A program made the translations under genes and the position numbers. From assembly GCA_009667805.1 (NCBI GenBank), contig CM019064.1, forward strand, positions 381,421,120 to 381,485,119: a DNA stretch of 64,000 nucleotides, in the 5' to 3' direction. The notes below the pieces were generated by a model. The model made no database searches, had not been told where the DNA came from, and was given only the letters and a program-made list of their open reading frames with translations. Positions within the stretch are counted from its first letter, which is position 1. Every line of letters starts with the position of its first letter. This document shows, in pieces, positions 11,906 through 23,570 of the stretch. Source of the stretch: Leptobrachium leishanense (Eukaryota; Chordata; Amphibia; Anura; Megophryidae).

Positions 11906-12059
11906 TAGCATAGGCAAAATAGCATAGGCAAGGCTAATTCCACAAAATGCAGTGAGCAACTAAAAACTATTTTCCCATCACCACCAGAAATGCTGACGCT
12001 CCTTTCGCCGTTACCTGTCGCAGCTTAAGCAAGAGCTCTTAGCCTTGCCTTTGCTATTT

Positions 12060-12432
12060 TTGGATATGGATCCATTCATTTAAGGGACTTTTTTGTTGAC
12101 CTTTATTGCTTGCACCCCACTCCATCGATCCCACATTTTTCCTACTGTCTTGTTTGCGGCCATAGACTTCAACGTGAATGCGCTGAAATGGGCGTTTGAG
12201 TGTTTTCGTCATCAAAAACGCGCGTATGAACGGGCATTCCGCACATGGCAACAGGCACAAAAGAATGGTGCATCTCAGGAAGTCTTTTTAATTGGACGCC
12301 TCCGTAGTCAATCAAAAAAACACGCGTACGACTAATTGTCAAAAATGCCAGGTAATACGCTCATAAAACGAGCGACAAAAACGCGCGTAAAACCCAGATA
12401 TGCGATACGCTCAGGTGTGAACCCAGGCTTAG
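12060..12432. mobile_element. possible Harbinger-like MITE, third type
   Basis: Rich in ACGCGC/GCGCGT words in the style of the Harbinger MITEs. It ends CAGGTGTGAACCCAGGCTTA, which resembles the CTGACCCTAGCCTTA ends of the other copies. The left end was not found, so the assignment is tentative. Confidence 0.4.
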
Positions 12433-13098
12433 GCGTGAAAATAGTATGGCAAATAATTCAAACGGGGTAGGCATATGGTTTTTTGTAATAAGAAAGTTCG
12501 GTACCTGGCGTGAGTGGTTCGATGGGATCGGGGCCGTGAAGCATGGTTGGCAATTCCAGCCAGAGATCGTTATCCAGGCGGCAGACAAGAGTATTCGGTA
12601 ATTACAGGCAGAGGTCGTTATCAGGTGGCAGACAGAAATAGAGCAGATAGGTAGGGCAGGGGACTGAAGGCAGGTAGGGGTTTGACAGGGACACAGGAAT
12701 GTTTGGAATGGGCACAGGGAAAACTGAGCACAGATTGAGGGGCAGTCTGGGATTTAAATAGGGTGCCTGTAGTGAATCCACAAATCAGGGGAGGATGCTG
12801 CATATTAGTCATAGCGACTGGGCCTGCCCTGGCGTCATGGTAGCGTCTGATTGGATGTTGGGTGAATGGTCTGGCCGGGCGCCATCTTGGATGCTACGTG
12901 GGATGCCAAACATTGCCGCGACATGGGAAGAGGCTACGGGTGGCAGCGAAAGAGCTGATCTGGGAGGCCAGTGCAGAGGTTTGCCTTTTGACAGTGGTGC
13001 TTCCTCTCTGTGTACGCGATGGTCAGGCCTGGTGAGAGTCGTGATCCGATGCAATCAGGCTGCGGAGTTGGTCCCCGGCAGGGTAAATTCCCTGACAG
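12433..13098 (-). mobile_element. possible LTR-like segment
   Basis: A GC-richer block ending CCCCGGCAGGGTAAATTCCCTGACA. Read on the minus strand it begins TGTCAGGGAATTTACCCTGC, the TG start expected of an LTR. I could not find a matching CA end with a target duplication on the other side. The overlapping plus and minus open frames at 12795-13106 have no recognisable protein. Confidence 0.3.
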
Positions 13099-14391
13099 AT
13101 ATTTAATAACGTCAATATTTTAGATATTTTTCATATTTATATTCCTAATCGAGCTCAGTGACTGGGTGTTCCAGTCCTATTTGATGCTTTCTGGTCATTT
13201 CTTAATTTATTTTTTGGCCTAAAAAACGAGCGACAAAAACGACAATTTGGCCTAAAATTTTCGACACCATTTAGCGAATAACAAAATTATGCGTATTATT
13301 AGTGTGTTTGATGTGCATAGGAATGCTTGTTTTTTGTTTTACCGCCTTATAATGCCTTTTTTATCCTTGGATACTCCATTACTGATGATTTTATTTTTTT
13401 ATGTTATGCTTTATTTTTCTTTTCTTTTCTTTTTGTGCATTTGAAAAAGTCAATAAATATTACATTAATAAAAATGATGTGTACAGGCAGGCCAAGTATC
13501 TTTTTTATATGTGTATTGGATGTGCACCAATTCACATTTCTCTAAAGCAAATCAGAAGCATAACATTGCCTTGAACTTTGACCTTGAAATCTATTTGCGT
13601 CCAAAAACATAATGCCCCAACATATAATAACTGCATTGTAGAAACCTTGTAATTCTGATGAAGATAATTACCCACGAGAGCAGATGTTCTCATGTGTGTT
13701 AAAGGGCTACTGCCACAAAAAAAAATGAAATGTCCTTACTGTGTTTATTTCATGTTGATGATATCTTACATGTGATTTGTTTTTCTTATGTTTGTTTAGT
13801 TAAAAAATATTTTACTGTATATGTGTCACTGGGTGTATTCTTTTTGTGAGCTTTTGTGTTATAAACAGCTCCACAGTATCTTTACCTCACTTGGTCTATG
13901 GGTCGATCACTGCCTCAATTCATTGTATTGTGTGGGATGTATTCAAAGGACAGATTAGGGTAGATTAGTTTTTTAAGATCCCTGTTTTATCTTATTCAGC
14001 TGTTATCTTTTATTTTAGGTAGCCTGGAGAAAAATATACCTCCTGTTGCATATCTAAACATTCTCTCTTCCAACTCATTAACTGTTAAATAATGTTGATT
14101 AAATAAACAAGAGCCACAAACCAAAGCTTTTGGTAAAAGTTGCTCATGGTAAAAGTAAATAAAATGGAAACAACCTAATTTTATTTTTCCTTTTTACATG
14201 CCATTACTTAAAAAAAACAAAAAACTGTAGCATGTGTTTTATAATGTGGTTTTGTTTGTAATGCACATTGCACAAGTAATCTAGTTACAGTTTATGTAAG
14301 TGGTAGTGTCACTTTAACAGCATATATGTGTGCCTTCCAGTCTTGTCACCTTCAGACGCATTTTTTTTATCACATATACATTATAAACATT
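13099..14391. other. no gene seen
   Basis: AT-rich unique DNA with several T and A homopolymers. No coding similarity was recognised. Confidence 0.5.
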
Positions 14392-15257
14392 CAGTTATTC
14401 AACGAGCAACGAAATTCCACCAGAAGTTCGGTGCTCTTTCGTTCCCTGCACTTCGGGGAAATCAAATTCCCAGGCCCTGCATTGAATTCAGCTTTCATTG
14501 CAGGCTCCACGAAGTGCATGGAAAAGCTGCCGTCTACATCTGAAAATTAGACTCAAAACCGCCGAACCGTATGGAAAGACCACCTCAAAACTGCCAAAAA
14601 ACATTGGATCCGATCCGAAAAGCCGCCGCAAACCTGCCGAATGCATCCCCAAAAAGCTGACGATCCGCCGAACAGAGCTCTGACCAGCTGCCAAAAAAGC
14701 CAACAAGCCAACGAACGGGGTAAAAAAACCCCAAAAAAACATCACTGCAACTTTTAAAAACTGTATGCAAAAACTACGGCATGAAAATGTCTGGAATTAA
14801 TATATAAGGTCCTATGAATAATAATAGAAAGGTCTGTTACAGAAAAAAAAAGATTTTGCTGAAAAAAATCCCAAAAATGCCAAAAAAAACCTAAAAAATT
14901 AATTAAGAGACTTTTTGCTTCAGATTAAAATAATAAACAGTTTAATAAATATTTTATAAAACCAGGAATATTTTTTACATTGAATCCTATGGGATTCGGC
15001 TGTTTAAACCTGCCAAATGAAAGCACTGAACAGCAGGGCATTTCACAGACATTTCACTGTTGTTCGGTGTTCTCTGAAGAGATTAACCATTTCTTCTCTA
15101 TGGGGATTCCACTGCTGCCAAATATCACTGTATTTCGCTGGCAATTCGCCAATATGGGACGAACTGCCAGCTTTGAATAACCGAATGGCCACAAAATTAC
15201 ACCGTACGGGGTAATTCACCATTCGGTGCAATTTTGGAGCCAGTTCTTTGAATAACC
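14392..15257. mobile_element. GGGTTATTC-family element, copy C
   Basis: A full-length copy of about 866 bp, from CAGTTATTCAACGAGCAACG to TTCTTTGAATAACC. It shows the whole family layout: TTCCCTGCACTTCGGGG near the left end, the GGTCTGTTACAG block, ACTTTTTGCTTCAGATTAAA, CCTATGGGATTCGGCTG, GTTCTCTGAAGAGATTAACC and the right inverted end. No protein is encoded. Confidence 0.75.
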
Positions 15258-16254
15258 TCGATTGTTTCCACTGTGGAAGCACATTTCCGCTGTAAATAGT
15301 ACACGTGGCTAGAGGCCACAGGGGAAAATGACAATCGCGTGCCCTGCCCGATGCACAAGGTAGAAGCCAGGAGGGTGCCGGTGGAAGGTCCCCGTATTCA
15401 TTATTAACAATTGTTCATCAATAGATGCTCAGTTGCTAATATTTTAAATACAGCTGTAATGCCAAGGTGCACTTGGCTGCCATACCTCACCAGGTCATGG
15501 ATATTACATAGGCCTTAAAGATCAATGCAATATCTCATCCCCTGAAGCGATATAACAGCTGGTACTTACGCTATTCTAGTGAGATGGTTGCCTCTATATG
15601 GGCTGAGTTTTCAAGGGCCAGCGTACAGCCCTGCGTAACTGGCCCCCAGCAGTGACAACGGTGCACTGATATTAGGTTTCCAAGTGTGCAGAGTGCCACT
15701 TTTTAGGACGGCTCTCCACTAAGGGCTGTCACTCAGCCCCGCAGCAGTCCTCCTCGAAATGAGTGTAGGCTAAACCTTGATACTGATTTTCAAAATTTCA
15801 GTTATACTGTATGTGTAAACAAAACAAAAAAAACTCCAACAGTTATATTTGGGGTAATTCCCAACCAAATCACCCAGGTATCGATGGGCATGACAGGTGG
15901 ACTTTAACCCAAGTGATGGAGGGATACTACCGATAAGCAGCCAATGGCTGGTAAGTCATGCAAGACCATAGGGTCATTCCACCCCGTGAGCTTTTATTTC
16001 TTCATATCTATTAGTTTTTTAAAATCTTTTTTACAGTGGCGTCTGGCTATCAAATCCTGGCCAGCTCCCTCTAAATTGAATGCGCGATTCAGTTCACCAA
16101 ATATTAATTTTACTAATGAATTTCAAAGACTCCAAATTAGTCATGCACTAAATTCAGCTTGAGAAAAGATGAGGGAACGTCAACGTCTATTGGAACCACC
16201 GCTGGATCTAGTTGGTTAGCCAAAAATGGTACTGGAATCGCCACGAATGGAATG
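15258..16254. other. no gene seen
   Basis: Unique-looking sequence without recognisable coding or repeat content. Confidence 0.45.
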
Positions 16255-16400
16255 ATGGGCAAATGAAATGTAGAAAAGTAAAAACTTTTATTCCAAATAA
16301 AATATCAAAGATAAAATCCCAACGCGTTTCGTCTGTTATCAGACTTTCTCAAGGGCAGTAGTAATACACCATGCATCAAGTAAAGTGATAACTAAATTCC
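16255..16400. repeat. unclassified repeat with ACGCGTTTCG motif
   Basis: Contains AAAACTTTTATTCCAAATAA, AAAATCCCAACGCGTTTCGT and GACTTTCTCAAGGGCAG. It parallels the block at 9245-9340 and is probably a fragment of a common dispersed repeat. Its class is unknown to me. Confidence 0.45.
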
Positions 16401-16701
16401 GCTTGTCTAAATCAAAATAAAGGTTAGAGCAAACCGATTTTTAATTTTTTTAGTGTGCTTCTGGTTAATTAGAAAATGCTTCCATGTCTTTTATGTTGTG
16501 TTTTCTTCTTATATTAGACATTGTGGAAATTTACAGAGGTATTGGTGATCTGCATCTGTAGTATAACGCCTTTCACTGATAAACTCTTTTGAATGAAAAA
16601 TATTGACATTTCTGCAGCATCTCAAGGAGTAAAAACCTTTCATAGAATGTGAATGGAAAACATGGAATTTGGTTAGAGTTGGAGTTGAGGTCTGCAGAAG
16701 A
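16401..16701. other. no gene seen
   Basis: No recognisable feature. Confidence 0.4.
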
Positions 16702-16709
16702 ATCATGTA

Positions 16710-17261
16710 CACGGCTGGTGCTAGACTATTTTGCACCCTAGGCAAGATCAGCTATTTGCGTCGTCCCCCCCCCCCACGAAAAAATTGTTAACGGTCAAAA
16801 TGCAGGGGAGCACACATACTGTGCACAGACACACAAGCTGTGCACGGGGTCCGCAAGCAGTCGTTCGGTGCCCATCTTAGCCCTCCACTGGTTGGGCCCG
16901 GGATTGGTCTGTGCCTCTTTCTTTACTCTGACTTTTTTTTTCCTTTCTCTCTTTATTTCGTGCCTTTCTCTCTTTCTTCTGTTCCTTTCTCTCTCCTCTT
17001 TTTTTCCTTAATCTGCCTCTGGTGACGCCCACACGTCATCTGGTGGCGCCTGTGCATCACCATAAGACGCCCACCTTCTGCACCGCTAGCTGGGTCTGCA
17101 AGCCGACAATGTCGGCTTTGTGAGCCGCCACTGCCAGCTACACGAGCCGTACAATGAGGAACGGGTATAATAATGGAACACGGGTTGGGGCCAGCTGCGC
17201 TCCTAGGTGGCAGTGTGCCCTAGGTGGTTGCCTAGCTTGCCTAGTGGGAGCACCGGCTCTG
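16710..17261. mobile_element. nonautonomous hAT-type element (552 bp)
   Basis: Left end CACGGCTGGTGCT and right end AGCACCGGCTCTG are imperfect inverted repeats. The flanks ATCATGTA (16702-16709) and ATCATGTC (17262-17269) are an 8-bp target duplication with one mismatch, the length typical of hAT elements. Internally there is a poly-C run and a pyrimidine-rich tract. No transposase is present. Confidence 0.75.
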
Positions 17262-17269
17262 ATCATGTC

Positions 17270-17977
17270 AGATTTAAGTATGTTTATTTTTAAGCCTTCT
17301 TGTTTAGTATTCGGGCGAGAAAACAGACACTGTTTTCCTGTATCATTTCCCCTTTTTCTGTTTCTCCTGTCTATATTATCTTGGGCTACAGTGTCACAAA
17401 ACTGAAAAAAAAATTAAAATTTTATACTACATTTTACTTTATTAATGGAATCTATAAACTATGTTAGTGTTCTTTTTCATTATCCTACACTAATTGCATT
17501 GCCACAGTTATGTGTTTATTTCTGATATTTATATTATTTTAGTTTACTTTTATTACCGTTCATGCAAATAATAACAACATAAACAATGATACAATAAATG
17601 CTGATTTACATCTAAAAGCACACAGTGAGAAAATATTGAGAAACACCCACTGTTTAATGCATGAGATGGGTAAAAGAGGAAACACACACATCTTCATTTG
17701 ATGCCAGGAGAAATAGGCAGCAGTTTTGTAAATTGATGCAATATTTTCATGAAAAAATAGCTCAGTGTCCTTTTGTCCGCCTTATGGCCTATGCAAAGAG
17801 CATGGTCATAAGTGTCCTTCAAGTGTCCTTTAAAAAGAAAAATGTTATGTAAAAATGTGCTCGTTATATAAAGGTATGAAAGACCGTAATAAAATCTTCT
17901 GAATTAAATTCTGACTACAGATCCTTTATGGATTATTACCAATCCACATTTTACATCTTATTGCATTACTGTACATG
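17270..17977. other. no gene seen
   Basis: AT-rich unique DNA. No coding similarity was recognised. Confidence 0.45.
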
Positions 17978-18178
17978 TTTTTTTTTTAAATTCTTTATTT
18001 AAGGCAATGCACATCCAAATGAGCAAAACAGTCGGTATACACACATCAGCGGATAGTTGTAGTAGAGGTACATCACCATACACTTTTCAATTATATAGAA
18101 AACAAGACCCAATACATCTTGGGGAATAAAACCATAAACAATAGTAACAATAATAAAAAAAAAAAAAAAATCCAACCA

Positions 18179-18970
18179 TCATGGGGAGGGGGGTGCATAA
18201 AGAGTAGGATATATCAGTTGCCAAAAAGAGTGGAGGCAGGGGAGGGAGCATATAGGCCCATGAGTATTTAAGCGGAAACATACTTGTCCAAATGTTTTAT
18301 GAATAGAGCTCATCGTATCCCTGACCTTGGCCGTTAACTCATGCATGAGACATGCATCTGCGATCTTTGCAGCCACAGCTCCCCAGGATGGAAGGCAACT
18401 CTGACACCAAGCCGCAGTCAGAGTGGCAGCCAAAGCCAGTCTATTAAACAGATGTTGTTCACCATTGGCCATGGCAGGTAAGGGGCGGGAGTCGGGACAA
18501 AAGGTACGCCCAGAGATCGAGAGGTAGCAGGCGCTGAAATATGGCCAAAAACCAAGCGTGCACAGACCTCCAGAAGCGCCGACCCACTGGACAGTACCAC
18601 CACATATGAATATATGTGCCTTTCTCACCACAGTTGCGACAACAGAAATCACTGGAGGTGGTCCCCATTCGATACAAAGACAACAGAGTCATATACCAAT
18701 GCTACAAAATCTTGTAGGACTGTTCCTGGTGGGTAACGCAAATGGAGGACCTGGCTGTATGCTCCCATATGTCCTCTCACTCGTCACTCAGGAGGGAATT
18801 ACATAAGTTAGTCTCCCATTTGTCACAATAGTTAAGGGGACCCTATTCCCCAGGTCTAGAACTGAGAAGGAGGTAAAGCTGGGAAATAAGACCCTTGGAG
18901 GAACCACCCGTATCTCAGAGGCGTTCAAAAGTAGTGAGAGGGACAGACATGGCCTCTTCTGGGGCTGAGG
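18179..18970 (-). pseudogene. L1 ORF2 C-terminal domain fragment
   Basis: Contains CCRNCGEKGTYIHMWWYC, which fits the CX3CX7HX4C cysteine-histidine motif at the C-terminus of L1 ORF2 proteins, followed by LMHELTAKVRDTMSSIHKTF, the homologue of the extreme C-terminus of the copy at 52882-57150. Upstream, SICVTHQEQS matches the same copy. The reading frame is broken by several stops and frameshifts. In the intact protein this domain contributes to RNA and DNA binding during target-primed reverse transcription. Confidence 0.8.
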
Positions 18971-19009
18971 ACAAGACAAAGTATCAGAGTTGCATAAACA
19001 TGAAAAAAA

Positions 19010-19588
19010 GAGGTAAGGTGACCATATTAAGATAGAGGTCTGGAAGTCTCATGTGGGATAATGTAGCAAACAAATACGGTCATTCCACCATATCAAAGGC
19101 CTTCTCAATGTCTAGGTACAACAAGGGAAGGTTCAACATGCTCAGAGAGCCACCAGATCAGGTCAGCGCCTCGCCTAGTATTGTCGTAAATTTGACGATC
19201 AGGAACGAAGCCGACCTGATCTGGATGGACCAGACACTTCAAAAGTGGGCACAGTAGATTCGCTAAAACCTTGGCAAGGATTTTAACTTCAAAATTGATG
19301 AGTGACTTAGGAAGATAGTTCTCTACTGCTGTCGGGTCTTTACCGTCTTTGGGAATGAGAGCTATATCTGTCAATAACATATCAGTGTGAAGGGTGTTAC
19401 TGACAGCATATTCGTTAAACACTCTAACCAGGGAAGGAACCAGTTCTACATGAAAAGCTTAAAAGTACCCCCTCACCCGAAAACCCATCGGGACTCAGTG
19501 CCTTATTGCCCCCAACGCTGAGATAGCACGGATGATCTCTTCCTCATTAATATAGGCCCGGAGACATTTTGCCTGTGTTGCATCTAAC
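19010..19588 (-). pseudogene. L1 ORF2 reverse transcriptase fingers/palm fragment
   Basis: Minus-strand remnant with ALIPKDGKDPTAVENYLPKS (motif around ENYRPISL), HPDQVGFVPDRQIYDNTR and, after a frameshift near 19110, LDIEKAFDMVE (motif A, with the first catalytic aspartates). The sequence then jumps to the C-terminal domain, so the YADD motif C is missing. The left of the fragment is cut by the hAT-like insertion beginning at 19589. Confidence 0.85.
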
Positions 19589-19737
19589 CAGTGGTGACTC
19601 GCCACACACCCCTGTGCATCACCGCATCCCGGACTCCGTATCCTACCATACAAAGTCTGGACCCTAAACTAGAAAGGTCCCAAGGTAGGAGTTTATACCA
19701 GCACCACAGGATTAAACCTCATTACAAGTATTTAGAT

Positions 19738-20480
19738 CAAAAAGAAACACACAAAGTGGCTGATATATCCATGCCTATTCGGCTTGCTAGTGCCACAGAT
19801 GCTGGTATAGATAATTACAAAGGTATATAAACAATAATAGACAACACAGTTGATAAATAAACAAATTGTTCTAGTGAGTTCATGGCAACAATGGAATCTC
19901 ATTACTTTCCTAATGAGTTAATTGGGCCCCTCCCGTTCCCATGTGGAAGAAGGCATACCCAGCATGTACGCCATCATCCATTCATAGGGTATAGATAAGT
20001 ACAATGCTATGTATTTGCTTAGTAACAGGTTCGGGATTTGCACAATGCAACAAGGTAGCGGAACCACTGTTTAAAGATAATATCAAGTCCGTTTGTGGTC
20101 CGTCACAGATTGAAATACACCCAGAAATAGGTTGCTCTTACAGCCAGGACAACCACAAATCTAATTAGCGCATATCCCTGTCAATATGAGATATGTGAGA
20201 GCAGACTGATTTGCATATGGAGCATTCATCCCTGTAATGGCACAAGCAAGCTGAAACCTTGTGAGACCTGAGCGGGCACCCACCGTAGAGCAGCCCACTA
20301 GTGCTGTTGCTCATCCTCAGGATCCTCAACCCCCCCTTTCTCTCACTATCCTTGTCAATGATTTGATTTCTGCACTAGCCCTATAGTATCGATAAAGCAA
20401 GATGGGATAGGAGGACGGCGTTACTAGCAAGCCGAATAGACATGGATATATCAGCCACTTTGTGTGTTTCTTTTTGTTCT
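19738..20480. repeat. long inverted repeat, ~55-bp arms
   Basis: The word ACACACAAAGTGGCTGATAT at about 19749 recurs inverted as ATATCAGCCACTTTGTGTGT at about 20447, with matching sequence on both sides (19738-19793 and 20425-20480) and one or two mismatches. About 630 bp separate the arms. Confidence 0.85.
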
Positions 20481-20524
20481 CATTATCCTACCACATTGAG
20501 ACCACCCCGGTACAATACCAGACA

Positions 20525-20830
20525 GTGAGGCATGTAGCCTACCCATTAACCCCTAAAATGCCATTAAGGGAAAACATGAAAGAATACACTGTGGGGCATG
20601 TAGCCTATCCATTAACTCCTAAAATGCCAGTTATCAAGAGAAGACATGAAATATATACACTGTGAGGCAGGGTGCCTACCCATTAACTCCTAAAATGCCA
20701 TTAATAAAGGAAAAAATAAAATGTAGACTGTGAGGGATGAAAACTGCCCAATAACCCTTAATATATAACTTAACCAAGGCAAAAACAAAAGTAATACACA
20801 ATGTAATATATAGTCTGACCATTAACCCTG
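20525..20830. repeat. ~66-72-bp minisatellite, four to five units
   Basis: Units start GTGAGGCATGTAGCC (20525), GTGGGGCATGTAGCC (about 20591), GTGAGGCAGGGTGCC (about 20661), GTGAGGGATGAAAAC (about 20729), with a partial fifth. Each contains CCATTAACYCCTAAAATGCC or a decayed form of it. Divergence increases to the right. Confidence 0.8.
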
Positions 20831-21108
20831 TCACTGCTGAGCCATTTCCACTCTGTGAAAAAAAATTGTTACGATTTTATTTTATTTCTCATGATTTTGT
20901 CTTTACACTGAATATGGTCATGCTGGAAATCATTGGAAAGGCCAGACTCTGCCCTTTCCAATGACACATAGATCCATCTTGTACAATGCACGGGTCCGGA
21001 TATACAGCGGTCCGGTGAGGCAAGCTGGATGCTGATCCTTGGTGAGGGGCACATCGGGGCAAGCAATAACCTTGCCCCCCAGAGACGCCTATGCATCTAA
21101 CCCCTTGA

Positions 21109-22375
21109 GAGGAACAGAGGCCAAAAAGGAGGAAATAGCAGACGTATTGGTCGGGTCATCAGGGCTATGGTGGGGGGATTGATATAATGCCTAAAAATTA
21201 AAAATGAAGGCTGTACATATATCACTTGGGGAGTTCACCATTGAACCTCTGGCTGAGAGAACAGCAGAAATGGGAGAAAATTTACCCTAGGTTTCTGAGA
21301 ACAGGCCAATAAGGTATCTAGTTTGATGGCCTTCTCATAGAAAAGGCGACGGGACCAGAGAATTTGCTTGGCCACATCATCGAGTAGTATTTTATTTAGG
21401 GAGGTACGAACTCTCAAGAGATCCCTCCAGAACCTCTGGAGTGGGAGTGGACTTCTGGAGGGATAGGAGCGTCTCACGTTTAAGATGCTTCTTATGGGTA
21501 GCAATCCTAATCAGATGACCCCTCATAATCACCTTATGGGCGGCCCATATCGTGAAAGGGGACACCTCACCTTGGGGATTTTCCTCAAAATACTGTGTCA
21601 ATAAGGTGCGCAGCTGATGTACAACCTCACGGTTTTTCAACAGAGAAGAGTTCAGTCTCCAAGACCATGGGGTCGTCACTCTCGGAGCATGAAAGTATAA
21701 AGCGATATCTGCATGGTCGTACAACGAAACACATGCTACATGGCCAACCCATTGAGGAGAAAAAGGTCAATATGGGAATAAGAACCATTGGAGGCCGAGT
21801 ATAAGGTGTAATCTCTCGTGCTCTGATGTAGGACAAGCCACACATCAATCATTCCCAAACGATGAAGGAAAGATTCAAAAAGCTTTTCGTGTCTCACCAC
21901 AAGAGAGGGGCCGACAGGGGTCGGGCAGTCACTTCTGTCAACAGCAGGGCAAGGTACTGCATTTATATCACCTCCCACAATCACGACACCATAGGGGAGG
22001 GAATCAAGAAGGGCTTGTATAGAGCACAAAAAATCAGAGGAGGGGACAGTAGGGGCATACATATTGCAAAAATGGTAAATCTTTGAGTATAAACTACCAG
22101 ATATTAATACAAAGCGACCCTCATCATCACTTCTTTGAGATAGCAGTTGGAAAGGGCACATTTTTCGTACCAGGATGGCTGCCCCATTGCGCTCGCCCAA
22201 GGCACTAGAAGAAAACACCCGAATATTGACATGATCTGTTAAAACAATCTTTGCAGTCTTCGCTAAATGAGTGTCCTGGATAAACACAATATCTACCTTT
22301 TCCGATTTAAAGGTGCGTAAAAAGAGCTTGTGTTTGTTAGGTTAATTCACACCTTTCACTTTAAGGGACATGAGC
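21109..22375 (-). pseudogene. L1 ORF2 endonuclease and linker, broken
   Basis: Minus-strand remnant of the apurinic/apyrimidinic-type endonuclease of L1 ORF2, which nicks target DNA. Visible residues are LKVKGVN near the N-terminus, FIQDTHLAKT (usually QETH, here D replaces E), VIVGGDINAVPCPA (catalytic D and N), YTLYSASNGSYSHIDLFLL. Downstream, SPFTIWAAHKVIMRGHLIRI and LDDVAKQILWSRRLFYEKAI match the linker before the reverse transcriptase. A stop follows the N-terminal VKGVN and further frame changes separate 21736, 21504 and 21235. The segment ends at the hAT-like insertion. Confidence 0.85.
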
Positions 22376-22900
22376 TTCAACACCATGGCAAGCACAGTAA
22401 AAAATACACTGTTACCTGCCACACATGCTCTGTCAACAGAAAACTTCCAAAGATCAGTACAGGTTTCTGTCCCCAAAACACCTGATCCCAATAAAAGTGA
22501 GAGAAACCACCTGGATGGAGGAGGGAGAGAAGAAAAAAGTAAACCGCATAAAAAGGACCACAGAAAATATAGAAAAATAGAGTCCAGAAAACCCGGACTT
22601 ACTAATTGCCAGGGTCTGTGGGGGAAAGAGGAAATAACATCCCTCATAGCCCAAAAAAACATTAAGGCCTGATAGACCAACATGCCTACTCCACCCTGGA
22701 GCACAGCTTAACCCCTATGGTGTCCTTGGATAAATCAGTCAGAAAGCCAAAGTCAGAGGGCCGCAGCCCAGTGAGGGCCTGCAAAGTTCAAACCAGTAGA
22801 CGAAAGGGTGGGAGGTAGTTCAAGCTGTCCGAAGTAAAAGGTTCAAACAAATACATTCCTTAAGCAGCAGGCCCGCAAAGAAATGTATAGGTCTCACCAA
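22376..22900 (-). other. L1 inter-ORF spacer
   Basis: Lies between the ORF1 and ORF2 remnants of the minus-strand L1. The open frames on both strands have no recognisable domain. The equivalent spacer in the copy at 51194-57531 is about 570 bp. Confidence 0.6.
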
Positions 22901-23570
22901 AGCAAGGAAGCATCTAAAACCTCGCAGGACAACAAGGGAACCTTGTGTCAGGGTCACAAACGTAGCCAGCGAGTAGCCCTGTGAGCTTCAACCAGAGCCA
23001 TTGGCAGATGGGCTTTGCCGTTGTCAGCCCACAGGGATCCATTCCCTGGGCAAACCCGGGAACAGTGGTACCAGATCCTCTGGCGATGTAATCCCTCAGG
23101 AGGTCATTATTCAAAGCCTGGAAAAATAGATCAGGGTCAGAATGTGGCAGAAGGACATGCATTTTCTTATTTTGAAAAGCCAAGGTATTAAAGGGTTGAC
23201 CCCATGCAAATACCTCTTTGTGAGAGTGGAGGATATCTGCCTCTGGTAGCCGACGGCTTCAGAGGGTGTTGGGAGAAATGTCCTGAAACAATTGCAGGGG
23301 TTCTCCATCATACGGCACCAAGATGCGATTCTTGAGGAGAATTAACTCTATGGTAAAGAAGTGGAGAAAACGTATAATAATGTCCCGAGGGCGGTCGTCC
23401 GCAGAACCACAAGCTCTCAAGGGCCAGTGTGCCCGGTCCAGTTCCTAGGCATGATCAGGGAGCTCCAGGACTGTAGGGCATAGCATTGCAACAAAGAATT
23501 CACCGTGCGGTTCATCCTCAGCACCCTCAGGCAGCCCCCGAATTCTGCCTTCTCCGTGGCTGTTGTAATG
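22901..23570 (-). pseudogene. L1 ORF1 fragment
   Basis: Minus-strand remnant of the L1 ORF1 RNA-binding chaperone. GRIRGLPEGAEDEP near 23520 is the start of the RRM-like domain, and RPRDIIIRFLHFFTIELIL near 23370 matches RPRDVIVRFLHYSTKELIL of the better copy at 51311. KKMHVLLPHSDPD LFFQAL-type sequence follows in another frame. Stops and frameshifts break it. The coiled coil and N-terminus are absent because the element is truncated at about 23570. Confidence 0.75.

Larger units (their letters stand above)
19589..21093. mobile_element. hAT-like nonautonomous element inserted in L1
   Basis: A 1,505-bp insertion starts CAGTGGTGACTCGCC and ends GGCGTCT-complementary sequence AGACGCCTATG. The flanks CATCTAAC at 19581-19588 and 21094-21101 are a perfect 8-bp duplication, typical of hAT. 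The terminal repeats match only loosely (7 of 11). Inside are a 55-bp inverted repeat (19738-19793 with 20425-20480) and a ~70-bp minisatellite (20525-20830). The small plus-strand open frame at 19591-19830 shows no transposase motif. The hAT label rests mainly on the duplication length. Confidence 0.6.
17978..23570 (-). mobile_element. L1-type LINE relic, minus strand, 5'-truncated
   Basis: An L1-clade LINE read right to left: ORF1 RNA-binding domain (23570-22900), spacer, ORF2 endonuclease (22375-21590), ORF2 linker and RT fingers (to 19010), C-terminal zinc knuckle (about 18640), 3' untranslated region with AATAAA at about 17990 and a poly-A of ten bases at 17978-17987. It is interrupted by a hAT-like insertion at 19589-21093. 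About 1.1 kb is deleted between palm motif A (about 19090) and the C-terminal domain (about 18960), so the YADD active site is gone. Confidence 0.85.

Noticed and set aside
12433..13098. Firm call of a solo LTR
   Set aside because: Only one end (TGTCAGGG on the minus strand) is convincing; I found no second end with matching flanks, so it is kept only as a low-confidence feature.
12795..13106. Overlapping 103- and 81-codon frames
   Set aside because: No domain or conservation evidence; the GC-richer composition alone explains them.
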